Source: Planctomycetaceae bacterium (lineage in GTDB: Bacteria > Planctomycetota > Planctomycetia > Pirellulales > Pirellulaceae). Taken from it: a stretch of DNA of 64,000 nucleotides. The notes beneath the pieces were generated by a model. That model was not told the origin of the DNA. It searched no databases and saw only the letters and a list, made by a program, of their open reading frames with translations. The DNA lies in assembly GCA_002723275.1 (NCBI GenBank), contig PBNZ01000027.1:96147-160146 (forward strand), written 5' to 3'. Each line of letters begins with the position of its first letter. Within the stretch, counting starts at the first letter, position 1. Position numbers and translations under genes: made by a program. Below are positions 30,149 to 40,600 of this stretch, one piece after another.

Positions 30149-31600
30149 ATGCGATCGTCTTCACTTAGGTCGAGAGTTTTCGGCATTGATACACGTGGCT
30201 TGGCCGCCTTTCGCATTGGCATGGCCCTGCTGCTGTTGACGGATCTGTGGCTACGCGCTACCGATTTAGAAGCCCATTACACCGATCTAGGGATCCTGCC
30301 GCTCAATGTGCTTCAGCGGTTGACTGACGGCACGGGTTTTTGGACTTTCCATAGCCTTCACGGCTCTTCCACCTTCCAACTTTTCATGTTTTCATTGGCT
30401 GGCATTTTTGCGTTGGCCTATCTCTTCGGCTACTACACTCGCTTCGCCGCCATCGTTAGTTGGATATTGTTGCTGTCGCTGCAATACCGAAATCCCTATG
30501 TGGTCAACGGTGGTGATGTACTGTTGCGAATGTTGCTCTTTTGGTCAATTTTCCTACCGCTTGACCGACATTGGTCACTGGCCAGCCGCAAGACGACAAC
30601 GCGCGAAGCGACGACGGTGTTGAACATCGCTTCCGCTGCTATATTGCTACAAGTCGGGCTGCTCTATGTAATGGCTGGCTATTTCAAACTGCAGGGCAGT
30701 TGGTATGACCCCAACGTCCTTGCAGGTATTTTTGAATCAGACCTGTACGCGAAACCCCTCGCCCATTATCTCGGAGATTACCCACGCCTACTTTCGGTCG
30801 CGAGTTGGATGGCGCTTGTCAGTGAACTGGCATTGCCGATCTTAATCTTTTGCCCCTACGGGACTCGCGGCGTTCGCCTCTTCGCATTTGCCTGGTTCGT
30901 GACTTTTCACATCGGCATCGAACTGACCCTGACCGTAGGGCTGTTTTCCTTTGCCAGTTGCATAGCTTGGATTCTGTTTCTGCCATCCACAGCCTGGGAC
31001 CGAATCACACAATTTTCCGCATCCCCAACACCCAACGAAGAAGCATTGCCACAGCGATCCTGGCCCGAAACACTTGTTCAAGCATTTGTTGCCGTGTGCT
31101 TTGCTTTCGTGGTATGGGTGAATCTTACATCCGTACGCGAACCCTGGGCCGCATCATTGCGAACTGAGTGGGTCAATGATTTAAGCGTGATGACGGGTAT
31201 GCGGCAAAAATGGAGCCTGTTTTCCAAACCGCTCGCAAAGGACGGTTGGTTCATTGGAGTAGCACGGCTCGCTAACGGAGATACTGTCGACGTATTTCGC
31301 GATGGGAAAGCTGCAGACTGGGAGAGCTATAGCAAACCGCAGTACGTGTATCGCCAGTTCCCAAATCATCGCTGGCGAAAATACTATTGTCGAACGCTCA
31401 CTTCCACACGCGTGAATCTGCGGAACCCATTGAGTCACTATTTGATTCGAAATTGGAACGAAACGCACGACGCCGATCAACAAATTGAGGCGTTCGAACT
31501 GCACTTCATGCAGGAGATCGGGCCCGACGAGGAAGGAGTCGAACGCTACCGCCAGCGATTCTTTAGCGACATTGACCTGTCGGAAACAGGCCAAACTTAG
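30149..31600 (+). CDS. HTTM domain membrane protein
   Basis: A 483-residue protein with an N-terminal horizontally transferred transmembrane (HTTM) domain, related to the membrane part of vitamin K-dependent gamma-carboxylase. The domain shows the typical DTRGLAAFRIGMALLLLTDL, LLLSLQYRNPYVVNGGDVLL and FWSIFLPLDRHWSL segments and several hydrophobic helices. The C-terminal 150 residues are soluble (RQKWSLFSKPLAKDGWF). Family function in bacteria is unknown. It converges with the isomerase gene at 31718. Confidence 0.92.
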   Translation: MRSSSLRSRVFGIDTRGLAAFRIGMALLLLTDLWLRATDLEAHYTDLGILPLNVLQRLTDGTGFWTFHSLHGSSTFQLFMFSLAGIFALAYLFGYYTRFAAIVSWILLLSLQYRNPYVVNGGDVLLRMLLFWSIFLPLDRHWSLASRKTTTREATTVLNIASAAILLQVGLLYVMAGYFKLQGSWYDPNVLAGIFESDLYAKPLAHYLGDYPRLLSVASWMALVSELALPILIFCPYGTRGVRLFAFAWFVTFHIGIELTLTVGLFSFASCIAWILFLPSTAWDRITQFSASPTPNEEALPQRSWPETLVQAFVAVCFAFVVWVNLTSVREPWAASLRTEWVNDLSVMTGMRQKWSLFSKPLAKDGWFIGVARLANGDTVDVFRDGKAADWESYSKPQYVYRQFPNHRWRKYYCRTLTSTRVNLRNPLSHYLIRNWNETHDADQQIEAFELHFMQEIGPDEEGVERYRQRFFSDIDLSETGQT

Positions 31601-31717
31601 TTAAGCACCGGTCGATCGTCGGTCTTGCACTTCTAAAGTTGCAATGAACTGTCACGAATGACCGGTCTTGGTTTTCGTTACCCACCGAAGCTCGACATTA
31701 TCCGACTCGGCGGAGGA

Positions 31718-32641
31718 TTAGCCAAGGCCGAAAGCCTTGTCCATATTGTCTGACACCTCTTGCAGCCGGTCCGCGTTTCCGCCGCCCACTTCGGCCGCAA
31801 CCCAGCCCGTAAATCCGATATCGCTCAATGCCTCTCGAACCTCTCCCCAGGGGAGATCACCCGCTCCGATTTTGGTGAAGCGATTGTCTTTTCGAGAAAA
31901 ACCTTTCACGTCGAGTTTGACAATACGTTTACCGAGCGTGCGAATCCAAGCTCCAGGACTTCCATACTTCCAGTGGTTACCAATATCAAATTGCATGCCC
32001 ACCCATGGCGAATTAAATTCATCCACGTATTTCGCGAATTTATCGGCCGTCTGATCAGCGGGCCCATCGTGATCGTAGAGGAATTTGTTCCAGACGTTTT
32101 CAATGGCAATATAGACGCCGTATTCAGCAGCAACGGGAATCGCTTTCGCAATATTCTCAATCGAGCGAGGCCAGATTTCGTCTTCCGGTCCGTCATCGCC
32201 ATGCCCTACCACAAGCAAAGCGGTGTTGCCGCCTACCGCGTGAGTGTCTCGAATTGCATTCTTGAGGTGTTCAAGTGCCGTGGCACGTTGCTCCGCATCT
32301 GGGCTTGAGTGGCGAATTGACCAATGCGTCGAGATGACGGTGCCGTCCACTGGAAAATCGGCCTTGCGACTCGCCTTTATGGTTTCTTCCACATTCATCC
32401 CCGGCGAATCCATTTCGATACCATGGAAGCCAGCGGCCTTAGCAGCAGCGAATCTCGTGGCCAGATCACCTGGCACATTGACCATCCCAATTTTGAGCGT
32501 TTTATACATTCGGTCTTTCAAACCATGATCCTCTGCTGCAGCGGCAGTCGAGCCCAAGGACGATAACAACGGCCCCGCAGCCAGCAAAGCGGCCGATCCG
32601 CGGACAAATTGACGACGAGAAAGGTTATGTTGATTGGTCAT
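31718..32641 (-). CDS. Tat-exported sugar phosphate isomerase/epimerase (TIM barrel)
   Basis: A 307-residue protein from ATG 32641, which has GGAG six nt upstream and begins a Tat signal (NLSRRQFVRGSAALLAAGP). The frame extends 13 codons upstream but without support. The rest is a xylose-isomerase-like TIM barrel: AAKAAGFHGIEMDSPGMN, IAIENVWNKF with its metal Glu, QFDIGNHWKYGSP and KLDVKGFSRKDN. It would isomerise or epimerise a sugar outside the cytoplasm, a common planctomycete arrangement; the substrate is unknown. Confidence 0.93.
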   Translation of the reverse strand: MTNQHNLSRRQFVRGSAALLAAGPLLSSLGSTAAAAEDHGLKDRMYKTLKIGMVNVPGDLATRFAAAKAAGFHGIEMDSPGMNVEETIKASRKADFPVDGTVISTHWSIRHSSPDAEQRATALEHLKNAIRDTHAVGGNTALLVVGHGDDGPEDEIWPRSIENIAKAIPVAAEYGVYIAIENVWNKFLYDHDGPADQTADKFAKYVDEFNSPWVGMQFDIGNHWKYGSPGAWIRTLGKRIVKLDVKGFSRKDNRFTKIGAGDLPWGEVREALSDIGFTGWVAAEVGGGNADRLQEVSDNMDKAFGLG

Positions 32642-32824
32642 TCGGAGCTCCGATTCGCAAAATATTGGCCGCTGAAACATTTATATGGCAACCTTTGATA
32701 AGCGATTCGAAGCTCCTTCGCAACCAATTACGCGCAACGGATCATTTGTTCTCAGCAAACTGGGGCAAACCGACTACCATGACAATCATGGACGTTCAAA
32801 ATCCCTCACACGGCATACCCAAAT

Positions 32825-34411
32825 ATGAAAAACTCAATCGGACTCTCGATTCTGCTCCTGCTTTGCATCGCATCCACCTCCATTGCACAGAAACCCAGGC
32901 AATACAAACGCATCCATCAGGAGGCGTTCCGAAAGATTCTCAATGGACAAACCGACGCGGCCCTAGCTGAGCTGTCCGAATTCCTGGAAACCTATCCGGA
33001 TGATGAAGAATCGCATTACATGGCCGCCGTCGCATACGCCCAGCAAGGTAAAACAGAAGACGCCCTGGACAGCGTATCAACGGCACTCGAGAAGGGCTTG
33101 CCTCCAGGACGAATCGTGGGGGGCACACTGACGGGGCTCGAATCGCTCGAAGACACGGCACTTTATCAAGAATTGCTCAAAGGTTTTCAAAACAAACTCG
33201 TACATGGTCCCATGCTCGGAAACATTCAGGGCGAAACGGCAGAGATTTGGTTGCGGACCGCTCGCGAGGCGAATGTGCAGGCCGTCGCGTCGGTACAAGA
33301 TGATCCGGGAACTGAAGTCCGCTCTTCCATGATCCGTACCGATGCACAACACGATTACACGGCAACGATCCAGTTAACGGGCTTAACCCCTAATACCACC
33401 TACCAATATTACGTCCTCGTTGATGGCAAGCGAGACACAAGCCACACACCGACGCTTCGCACAACGCATGCTCAAGGCCAGGCGATTCAATACCGGATCG
33501 CTTTTGGAGGTGGTGCCGGATACGTACCCGAACACGAACGTGCGTGGAATACGATTCAAGCGACGCAACCTGATGCCATCTTTTTGCTTGGCGACAATGT
33601 CTATAGTGACGACCCAACGTCACCAGCGATGCAGCACTACTGCTATTACCGTCGCCAATCGCGACCCGAGTTCCGCAGTCTCCTTGCCTCCACACCCGTC
33701 TACTCGATTTGGGACGATCACGACTTCGGCACGAATGATTGTTCGGGCGGCCCCGCGATTGATGAGCCCATCTGGAAACGCCCCGTCTACAACGTCTTTC
33801 GAGATAACTGGGTAAACCCGTATTTCGGCGGAGGCGACGGGCAACCTGGATGCTTTTATGACTTCTACCTGGGTGACATTCACTTCATCATGATCGATGG
33901 TCGTTTCTATCGAGATCTCAAGCCCGAAGACGGTGGAATGCCAACCATGTTAGGGCCCGTTCAGAGAGCATGGCTGAAAAATCGAATCCGTCATTCGAAA
34001 GGCCGCATCCTGGCACTCTGTTCGCCCGTACCCTGGGTTTTCGAAGCCAAAGGAGACAGTCGAGACACATGGAATGGGTTTAAGGACGAGCGGAAAGAGA
34101 TCTTTGACGTGTTGAGCACTACGAAGAAGCGAGGAGTTGTCCTGATTTCCGCCGATCGCCATCGGAGCGATCTCTGGAAGATCGAGCGTCCCAACGATTA
34201 CCCGCTTTATGAATTCAACAGTTCGCGACTAACAAACCAGCACGTCCACAAGGAGATGCCCAAGGCCGAATTCTCCTATAACAAGAAGCAGTCATTCGGT
34301 CTGATCGATTTCGACACGACGTTGGACAACCCCACAATCACCTATCGAATCATGTCGATTGACGGTGAAGAGGTCTTCTCGAACACCATCGAACTCAACG
34401 AACTACAGTAA
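32825..34411 (+). CDS. PhoD-like alkaline phosphatase with TPR N-terminus
   Basis: A 528-residue exported protein. After a signal peptide (MKNSIGLSILLLLCIASTSI) come TPR-like helices (DAALAELSEFLETYPDDEES, MAAVAYAQQGKTEDAL), then a fibronectin-like domain (AEIWLRTAREANVQAVASVQ, LTPNTTYQYYVLVDG), then the metallophosphatase core: FLLGDNVYSDD, SIWDDHDFGTND and LISADRHRSDLW, which give the metal ligands. It hydrolyses phosphate esters in the periplasm or at the surface. It differs in layout from the decayed PhoD-like remnant at 8341-9050. Confidence 0.94.
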   Translation: MKNSIGLSILLLLCIASTSIAQKPRQYKRIHQEAFRKILNGQTDAALAELSEFLETYPDDEESHYMAAVAYAQQGKTEDALDSVSTALEKGLPPGRIVGGTLTGLESLEDTALYQELLKGFQNKLVHGPMLGNIQGETAEIWLRTAREANVQAVASVQDDPGTEVRSSMIRTDAQHDYTATIQLTGLTPNTTYQYYVLVDGKRDTSHTPTLRTTHAQGQAIQYRIAFGGGAGYVPEHERAWNTIQATQPDAIFLLGDNVYSDDPTSPAMQHYCYYRRQSRPEFRSLLASTPVYSIWDDHDFGTNDCSGGPAIDEPIWKRPVYNVFRDNWVNPYFGGGDGQPGCFYDFYLGDIHFIMIDGRFYRDLKPEDGGMPTMLGPVQRAWLKNRIRHSKGRILALCSPVPWVFEAKGDSRDTWNGFKDERKEIFDVLSTTKKRGVVLISADRHRSDLWKIERPNDYPLYEFNSSRLTNQHVHKEMPKAEFSYNKKQSFGLIDFDTTLDNPTITYRIMSIDGEEVFSNTIELNELQ

Positions 34412-34481
34412 TCCGACACGACGGCAACGGCTCGGGGAGGGGCGTTCCCTGAGCCGCATTTCCTTGCCATCGTGATCTGGA

Positions 34482-34748
34482 TCAGACCCAACCGGGAATC
34501 GTTCGTAGATCCACAGTTGCTTGCTGATGTCGATGAATCGGAGGTATTTGCTTGCCATTTTCCAACTGGCAATAGACAAAGCGATATTCCGGTTGCGGAT
34601 ACGCAACCCCTCGCACTTCCTGATCTTCTGGACGCATCATCAACGAAACAACGCGATAATCTTCCAATACACAATATCGCACCTGTCGCAAACGCGCTAA
34701 TCGAACGGCCTCTGCACGTGCCCAACGCATCGGGTCTCGTAGCGGCAT
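34482..34748 (-). CDS. Small protein of unknown function
   Basis: An 88-residue basic protein (start MPLRDPMRWARAEAVRLARL). No family recognised and no signal peptide. Its ATG lies just after the stop of the upstream small gene, whose stop region provides a strong AAGGAG ribosome site, so the pair is translated together. A shadow reading of the phosphatase is excluded, since that gene ends at 34411. Confidence 0.65.
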   Translation of the reverse strand: MPLRDPMRWARAEAVRLARLRQVRYCVLEDYRVVSLMMRPEDQEVRGVAYPQPEYRFVYCQLENGKQIPPIHRHQQATVDLRTIPGWV

Positions 34749-34758
34749 GACATTCTCC

Positions 34759-34950
34759 TTACCAAATCGATGCCAACAGATGGTTAAGTTCGTGTCGACT
34801 TAGCCCTGTCTCCCAATACCATCGATAATGCCAAGTGCCATCGCCGTTCACCCGTTCGAACTCGTCGACTCGGTAACCTGCTGCCGTGCGCAGAATGACG
34901 ATTCTCCGATTGCCCTTCGTATCGATCTGATCAATCGCATGGGCCTTCAT
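34759..34950 (-). CDS. Small protein of unknown function
   Basis: A 63-residue protein from ATG 34950 (a TTG directly before it adds one residue). Sequence is aromatic and charged (GTWHYRWYWETGLSRHELNH). No family recognised. Its TAA stop forms part of TAAGGAGAATGTCATG, the ribosome site and start of the next small gene. This tight arrangement is the best evidence that both are real. Confidence 0.65.
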   Translation of the reverse strand: MKAHAIDQIDTKGNRRIVILRTAAGYRVDEFERVNGDGTWHYRWYWETGLSRHELNHLLASIW

Positions 34951-34953
34951 CAA

Positions 34954-35345
34954 GACACCCTTTCAAGTTCGTCGATGTGAGCGACCGCCACCACCGCGCC
35001 TCATCAGCGGCCATCGAACGATTCTTCGCACACAACGACGAAAAAAGAGGAGACAGTGTCGTCGCCAAAATCCCCTAAGGTGGGGACCAACGGTTTTCCC
35101 TAGAACGAGGGGAAGTGAACTCCCGGGTGTGCTCTAGACAACGCCGTTACTTTTTCGATAACGGGATCCGCCAAATTGAGCAAGCAAACTGCCCATGAAA
35201 TTCAAAAGCGCAAAGAAGAAAAGCACATGAGAAATCAACCGCGACACGCGATTGCGGTCGGTCTCGATACCGATTTTTGATCGAGTGACCTTGTAGACCG
35301 CAGCGTAATTGAGAAACGCAAGTTAAGCGAACGCCCTCGCTATAA
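34954..35345. other. Intergenic region with a membrane-protein-like frame
   Basis: Downstream of the SelL-like gene and upstream of the two small genes. It contains the open frame described at 35134-35322. No other feature seen. Confidence 0.4.
35134..35322 (-). other. Open frame resembling a membrane-protein fragment
   Basis: A 62-codon frame, closed upstream by TAA 35323-35325, reads FLNYAAVYKVTRSKIGIETD and then RLISHVLFFFALLNFMGSLL, ending TAG 35134-35136. Composition looks coding, but no ATG lies near its beginning; the best internal start is GTG in NRVSRL, which would give about 37 residues. It may be a remnant of a membrane protein gene or a very small protein with an unusual start. 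Confidence 0.3.
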
Positions 35346-36347
35346 CTAGCTTGCTACGCCTTGCAGAGGAACGGTGCAAACGCCTTCGGCGTCCGGGTGC
35401 GACGCAAGATCGATGTAGTTTGGTCGATCGGCTGCGGTAACGGCTCGGTAAGACGAAATAATTCGCCCATGGTCCAAGAGAAATACGCCCGGCATTCGGA
35501 AACCGTCGCCTTCCAGCGTACCGATGCCATGCCCCTTCACGAACCCTGCCATCAAACCCCGCCAAAAGACGTGAAAACCAAATAGTTGCTTCAGAGATCC
35601 TCGCTCGAGTCCGAACGCTTCGTACAGAGCACAATACGGATCTGAGAAACGATGCACGTCGTCAAGCCTCGTTTTTAACGTCATACGAGTGGCCTGCATG
35701 GGCTCACTCATGTGAATGATCGCTAGTTGAACGCCCAGCGATTCTATTTGAATTCGTTGTCGGGCGATATCATCAACCGCCTCTCTACAGAAGGTGCAGC
35801 CCGCATGACGCAGGAAGACGACTAACGTTGGCTTTTCCTCCGAGAGTCGTGCGAGGGTCGCTCCGCGGTGGCTTCGGACATTGTGAATCGCTTCCTCGAA
35901 TGACAAGCGCTGTCGGAGCCCAGCTACCGAACGACTCGTATTCGATGATATCCGAGCGGTTTGATAAAGGATCGCTGCAAATGGTAGCCACCATACCAAG
36001 TCGTTAAACACGATGATCCAACCCCAAGACCAAGGCAGGTTCTGTTGCGTGGCCGCGGACACAAATCCGATGGGGCCCAAGATCTTTCCCAGCAGACCGA
36101 CGAAAACAATGGGCCAGTGTCGTATCGGATCGCCAGCTGCAATCAGATATCCCAGACCGTAGACGCCAACAATCATACCAACGCACTGCCAAATCTGCGG
36201 GTACACCGGCGGAGTCATATTGAGCCACTCAAAAAGAGCAAGTGGCTTCAAAACTACCCAGCTTCCCCAGATCAGGTTATATATCCCGGCGGTAACCAGA
36301 ACGGTATGCATCCATTTGAGATGATTCGCTTGTCGGGAATTGCTCAT
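35346..36347 (-). CDS. Membrane protein fused to SelL-like peroxiredoxin domain
   Basis: A 333-residue fusion. Residues about 10-130 hold four or five transmembrane helices (HTVLVTAGIYNLIWGSWVVL, GWIIVFNDLVWWLPFAAILY). Residues about 165-320 are a thioredoxin-fold domain of the PRXL2/SelL type: PTLVVFLRHAGCTFCREAVD with a CTFC pair, then LIHMSEPM-like IIHMSEPMQATRMT and MPGVFLLDHGRIISSYRA. SelL proteins in other bacteria carry selenocysteine (UxxU) at this pair; here both are Cys. It is likely a membrane-bound thiol oxidoreductase. Confidence 0.85.
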   Translation of the reverse strand: MSNSRQANHLKWMHTVLVTAGIYNLIWGSWVVLKPLALFEWLNMTPPVYPQIWQCVGMIVGVYGLGYLIAAGDPIRHWPIVFVGLLGKILGPIGFVSAATQQNLPWSWGWIIVFNDLVWWLPFAAILYQTARISSNTSRSVAGLRQRLSFEEAIHNVRSHRGATLARLSEEKPTLVVFLRHAGCTFCREAVDDIARQRIQIESLGVQLAIIHMSEPMQATRMTLKTRLDDVHRFSDPYCALYEAFGLERGSLKQLFGFHVFWRGLMAGFVKGHGIGTLEGDGFRMPGVFLLDHGRIISSYRAVTAADRPNYIDLASHPDAEGVCTVPLQGVAS

Positions 36348-36509
36348 TTATCGGCTCACTGGGTCGGGAAAATGGCTCGGTGCATTCCCATAACCGTTAC
36401 ATCACAAGGCGGTTAACAGAAACAACGCGAATCAGCCTAAGACATTACGTAAATAGTTACATGTTAACTACTTACAGGATCGCCAATCTGGACAGACTTC
36501 ATCATTGAT

Positions 36510-37430
36510 TCAATCTCGAAATCGCTCGTGACATTGTTGACAATTCTCCCGAATATTCGCGAATTCTCGGCCTGCCTGCTCTGAATTACCTCGTTCGAGC
36601 GCATTTTCGAGCCGTGATACGTGTTCCGCAGCTTGGCTCATCATTCTCCGAAACTCATCATCAAACTCATCGCTTGCATGTCTTCCTGATACCCGCAGCC
36701 CATCCCCCAACAGCCTCACCCGTTCAACGTCCCGAGCGCCGATTGGCTGCCATTTTTTGCGACTGAGTTTTTCAATCTCCCGCCATGATCGGTCGATCTG
36801 CGCCATGGATTCGGCGAGATGGGCTGGCACTACTGACTCCTCCAGCTCTGGTAACTCGCTGTCACGGGATGGAGATACAAAGTTCTGAACGGAATCCCAA
36901 AGTCCTTGGTAATGCCTGCTCGTCCCGGCGAGTTTCAAGAACTGAGAGCCATCGTTGTGGCTGAAAATCTCCGCAGCGATGCACGCCAAGGCGGTGGCTG
37001 CGGGACCTCGATGCTGCCCACGGTGGCAATGGAAATAGATTGATTTGTCGGTTTCCCGAATGGCACGCACGATCGCGAGCTGCTGCTTGCGTTCCATTTG
37101 ACCGTAACCGATCGGAATATGCACATAGCGCAACCCGAACTGGCGTGCCAGCTCAACATTAGGTGGCACACGATCGACACTGACCAGTGTTTGAATTCCT
37201 TGATCGGCGAGCCATTGATAGTCCGTTTCCTTAACGGGCTCACTTCCTGAGTAAATCCCATCGCCCACCAGCAGAACATTCTCTAGGTTTGAGGAATCAC
37301 GGATCGGACGCGCAACATGAGACTTCGTGGTTAAATCACTTTTCTCACCACCCACGACCGTAACCGTCAGCAACAAAATCGCGCAAGCAACCTGCATGCA
37401 CTCGCGCCCCAGATTGCCCATTTGACTCAT
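36510..37430 (-). CDS. Tyrosine-phosphatase-like protein fused to a C-terminal haem-binding domain
   Basis: A 306-residue exported protein from ATG 37430, chosen because it opens a signal peptide (MGNLGRECMQVACAILLLTV) after an AGAG site. Residues about 45-175 are a dual-specificity phosphatase fold with the P-loop HCHRGQHRGP (HCx5R-type; Cys and Arg present), preceded by DQGIQTLVSVDRVPPN. The last 80 residues are helical and end NCQQCHERFRD, a CxxCH haem site as in cytochrome c'. The phosphatase may act on an extracytoplasmic substrate. The same pairing may exist in other planctomycetes; I cannot confirm it. Confidence 0.85.
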   Translation of the reverse strand: MSQMGNLGRECMQVACAILLLTVTVVGGEKSDLTTKSHVARPIRDSSNLENVLLVGDGIYSGSEPVKETDYQWLADQGIQTLVSVDRVPPNVELARQFGLRYVHIPIGYGQMERKQQLAIVRAIRETDKSIYFHCHRGQHRGPAATALACIAAEIFSHNDGSQFLKLAGTSRHYQGLWDSVQNFVSPSRDSELPELEESVVPAHLAESMAQIDRSWREIEKLSRKKWQPIGARDVERVRLLGDGLRVSGRHASDEFDDEFRRMMSQAAEHVSRLENALERGNSEQAGREFANIRENCQQCHERFRD

Positions 37431-37601
37431 GCACACTCTCTTCATGCTCGCATTGTACCGCCGTTTTGCGATCAGGGACAGAATCCTCGTCTCACCGACC
37501 GCTCTAGACACCGAGCTTGGCTGTCGAGTACTGTTCGCCGTCTAAATTTCGGTCACAAAAGCCCTGAGGCTCCGGCTGCGTTGAATACGACGAAATCACC
37601 C

Positions 37602-40600
37602 ATGACACGACCATTGACATTGACCACTCTGACCCTGGCATGCTTTTCCATTTTGACCTGCAGCGTTGATCTGGCAGCCGATGAAGCTGTCTTTGCGGTC
37701 CAATCCGAGGCCCCACCACGAACCAATCCAATCCGACAGTCGTTGGTCGAATCGTCTGCGCCAACACCGGCCCCGAATCCAGCAAAAACTCAGGACGCCA
37801 CCTCCGAAACCGAACAAGATATCCTGCTTACCGAATCGTCAATCGATGCGGCTATTGATTCGATCAAGGACTCTGACGCTCTTGACGAATCGAAAAAGGC
37901 ATCTGTCCTCGAGCGACTCCAAACCGCCAAAAAGTGGATTCGTGAGCGAGCTGATGTGAAGAAGCGAATTCAGCAATACCAGCTTGATATTGAAGGAGCT
38001 GCTGAACGCGTTAAACAGGCGAAGGCACAGCTGAAAAAAGCTCAGGCGATCGAACCCATTACGATCCCGCAAAATGCGAGTGTCGAGTTTTGCGAAGAAC
38101 AACTCAAAGAAGCCCAAGATCGACTTAAAAAAGCACAAGCACGCCTGACGAGTCGCGAGGAAGAGGCGAAGGGAGAGCGTAAAGCTGATCTCGCCAAAAT
38201 CGCCGTCGATACCCGACAACGTTTAGAGAAGGTCAAACAACAGTTAGCTCAATCAGCGGGCGAGGATGCGTCCGCTGAAGCCCAGAATGCACGTCGACGG
38301 GAGATGCGAGCGAGGATTGCATTATTGCAGGATCAGCTTGACCTGTATTCGGTCGAGATTCGACGCTTCGACGCCTTGGTGGAACTGTTACCCTTACAGC
38401 GTGACATTGCCAAACGCGAAAAGGTGGCATTGGAAAAACACGTTGCCGACATTCAAGCGATCGTCGCGAGCAAGAGAGCCAAAGAGTCTGAACGACTCGC
38501 GCAGGCTGCTCGGCGGGAAGCCGAAAATGCCCATCCTAATCTCCGCGAACTTGCCGAAAGAAACACCGTTCTTGCCGAACGTCATCAAGAGTTAGCAACT
38601 CGCATGACGGCCATTCTTGCGGAAAATACATCCTTGGTGAAACGGATCGACGCTCTCAAAAACGCCTCCCGAAAGGCATCGGATAGTGTCGAAAAAGCAA
38701 GCCATTCGACGACCGTGGGACTGATGCTTCAGAAGCAGCGATCCGAACTCCCGGATACGCACGCTTGTTATCAACGCATCTATTTTGTCGAAAACGAATT
38801 GCCGGCGGTCCACCTAGAAGAGATGGCCTATGCCGAGGAAGCATCTTCACTCGTCGACTTGAAAATCGCCGCCGATAAGGTGCTGAGCGAGATGACCTCT
38901 GCACCCGATGATCCCCACCAACAACTTCTCGAATCGACGGCCCTGAGTTTATTAACGACGCAGCGAGACCTGCTTTACAAACTGGAAAAGGATCTCAAGG
39001 AATATGTCAATCGACTCACAAAGCTTGAGATCGGCAATCGGCAACTGATTCGACAGACCAACGATTTTTCAACGTTTATCGACGAGCATGTCTTGTGGAT
39101 TCGTAGCGCCGACCGTTTCGGCAAAGCAGAATTAGCGGCGACGGGCGAGGGATTGACTGAGATCCTGTCGACACGCGCCTGGCTCTCATTAGCCCGGCAC
39201 TCCGGCTTAGATGCATTCCGCCACCCCTGGGCTGCCGGCCTCGTCTTTGGGGCGGTCGTGGCATTGATTGTCTTTCATGCGAGACTCCGCCGGAGAATCT
39301 CAAAGCTTTGCACCACGAAGAGTTATACCGCTGGCTTGCGATATTCGCCGACGATCCAAGCGATTTTCTTAACCGCAATCGCCTCGGCAGAATGGCCCGT
39401 ACTCGCCTATTTCTTTGGGGTTCAGATGAGTCGTGGCGTTGATGCGTCCGCGTTTGCGCTGGCAGCTGGACCGGCGATTCGTTACGTCGCAACAATGCTG
39501 TTTCTCAGCGCATTTATACGAGAGCTCTGTCGCAAGGGCGGCGTGGCCGAAATCTATTTCAATTGGCCAGCACACGGCAATAAAATTGCACGTCGTGAAA
39601 CCTGGTGGCTCGCGATTCTGGGGCTGCCTCTCGCCGGTATTGTGGTATTTACCAGCCTTTACCAGGATGGCAAATGGGATGACTCCCTAGGGCGGATCGC
39701 CTTTGTATTAGGAATGTTCGTCTTGGCGGGGTATACGCACACGATGATGCGAGCCAAAGATGGCGTCCTGCAAGAGGCAATCTCCCGATCGCCCGCGAGC
39801 TGGCTTAATTTCGTCCGCCGCCTGCTGCTCGTGCTGGGTATCGGCATCTCACTGTCACTCGCCGTCCTTGCCTACGTGGGCTTCTATTATTCCGCTCAAC
39901 AACTGGCCATCAAATTGCAGGCGAGCCTAGGCATGGCTTTGGGCGTCGTCATTTTCCACGCATTGATTACTCGTTGGTTCTTGGTCAAGCGTCGCGGTTT
40001 AGCGATGCAACAAATCAAGGAGCGACAACAATTGAAGGAATCCGGTGAGGAACACACGGCTGGCCCACCTGTCCCCATGGACCAGGGTCCCGATCTATCC
40101 GCGATCCACAACCAGCTTCAACTACTTTTACGGCATGCGGTAACCGTTGGCGTCCTTGTCAGCATGTGGCTGATTTGGGCTGATGTCCTACCCGCCCTGA
40201 AGGTATTGGACCGAGTCGAATTCTGGCGCAAGTCGGTGCAGGTGGTGGAAGACCGTGAAAATGCAGATGGTATTGTCCAGGCAGAAAAGGTTTGGGTCGA
40301 CGTCCCCACAACGCTTCGGCATGGTCTGTTGGCTGGACTGTTGCTCCTCGCAACTTTGGCGCTCGGAAAGAATCTGCCAGCGCTGCTCGAGATTACCGCG
40401 CTCAAGAAACTTCCACTCGATCGCGGAGGCCGACATGCCATCTCGGTAATCTCACAATACGTAATAGCGATAACAGGCGTCTTGCTGGCTGGACGCGTCC
40501 TGAACATCACTTGGTCCAGCATTCAGTGGTTAGTCGCCGGTATGACCGTCGGCCTTGGATTTGGCCTCCAAGAGATTTTTGCCAACTTCGTGTCAGGTTT

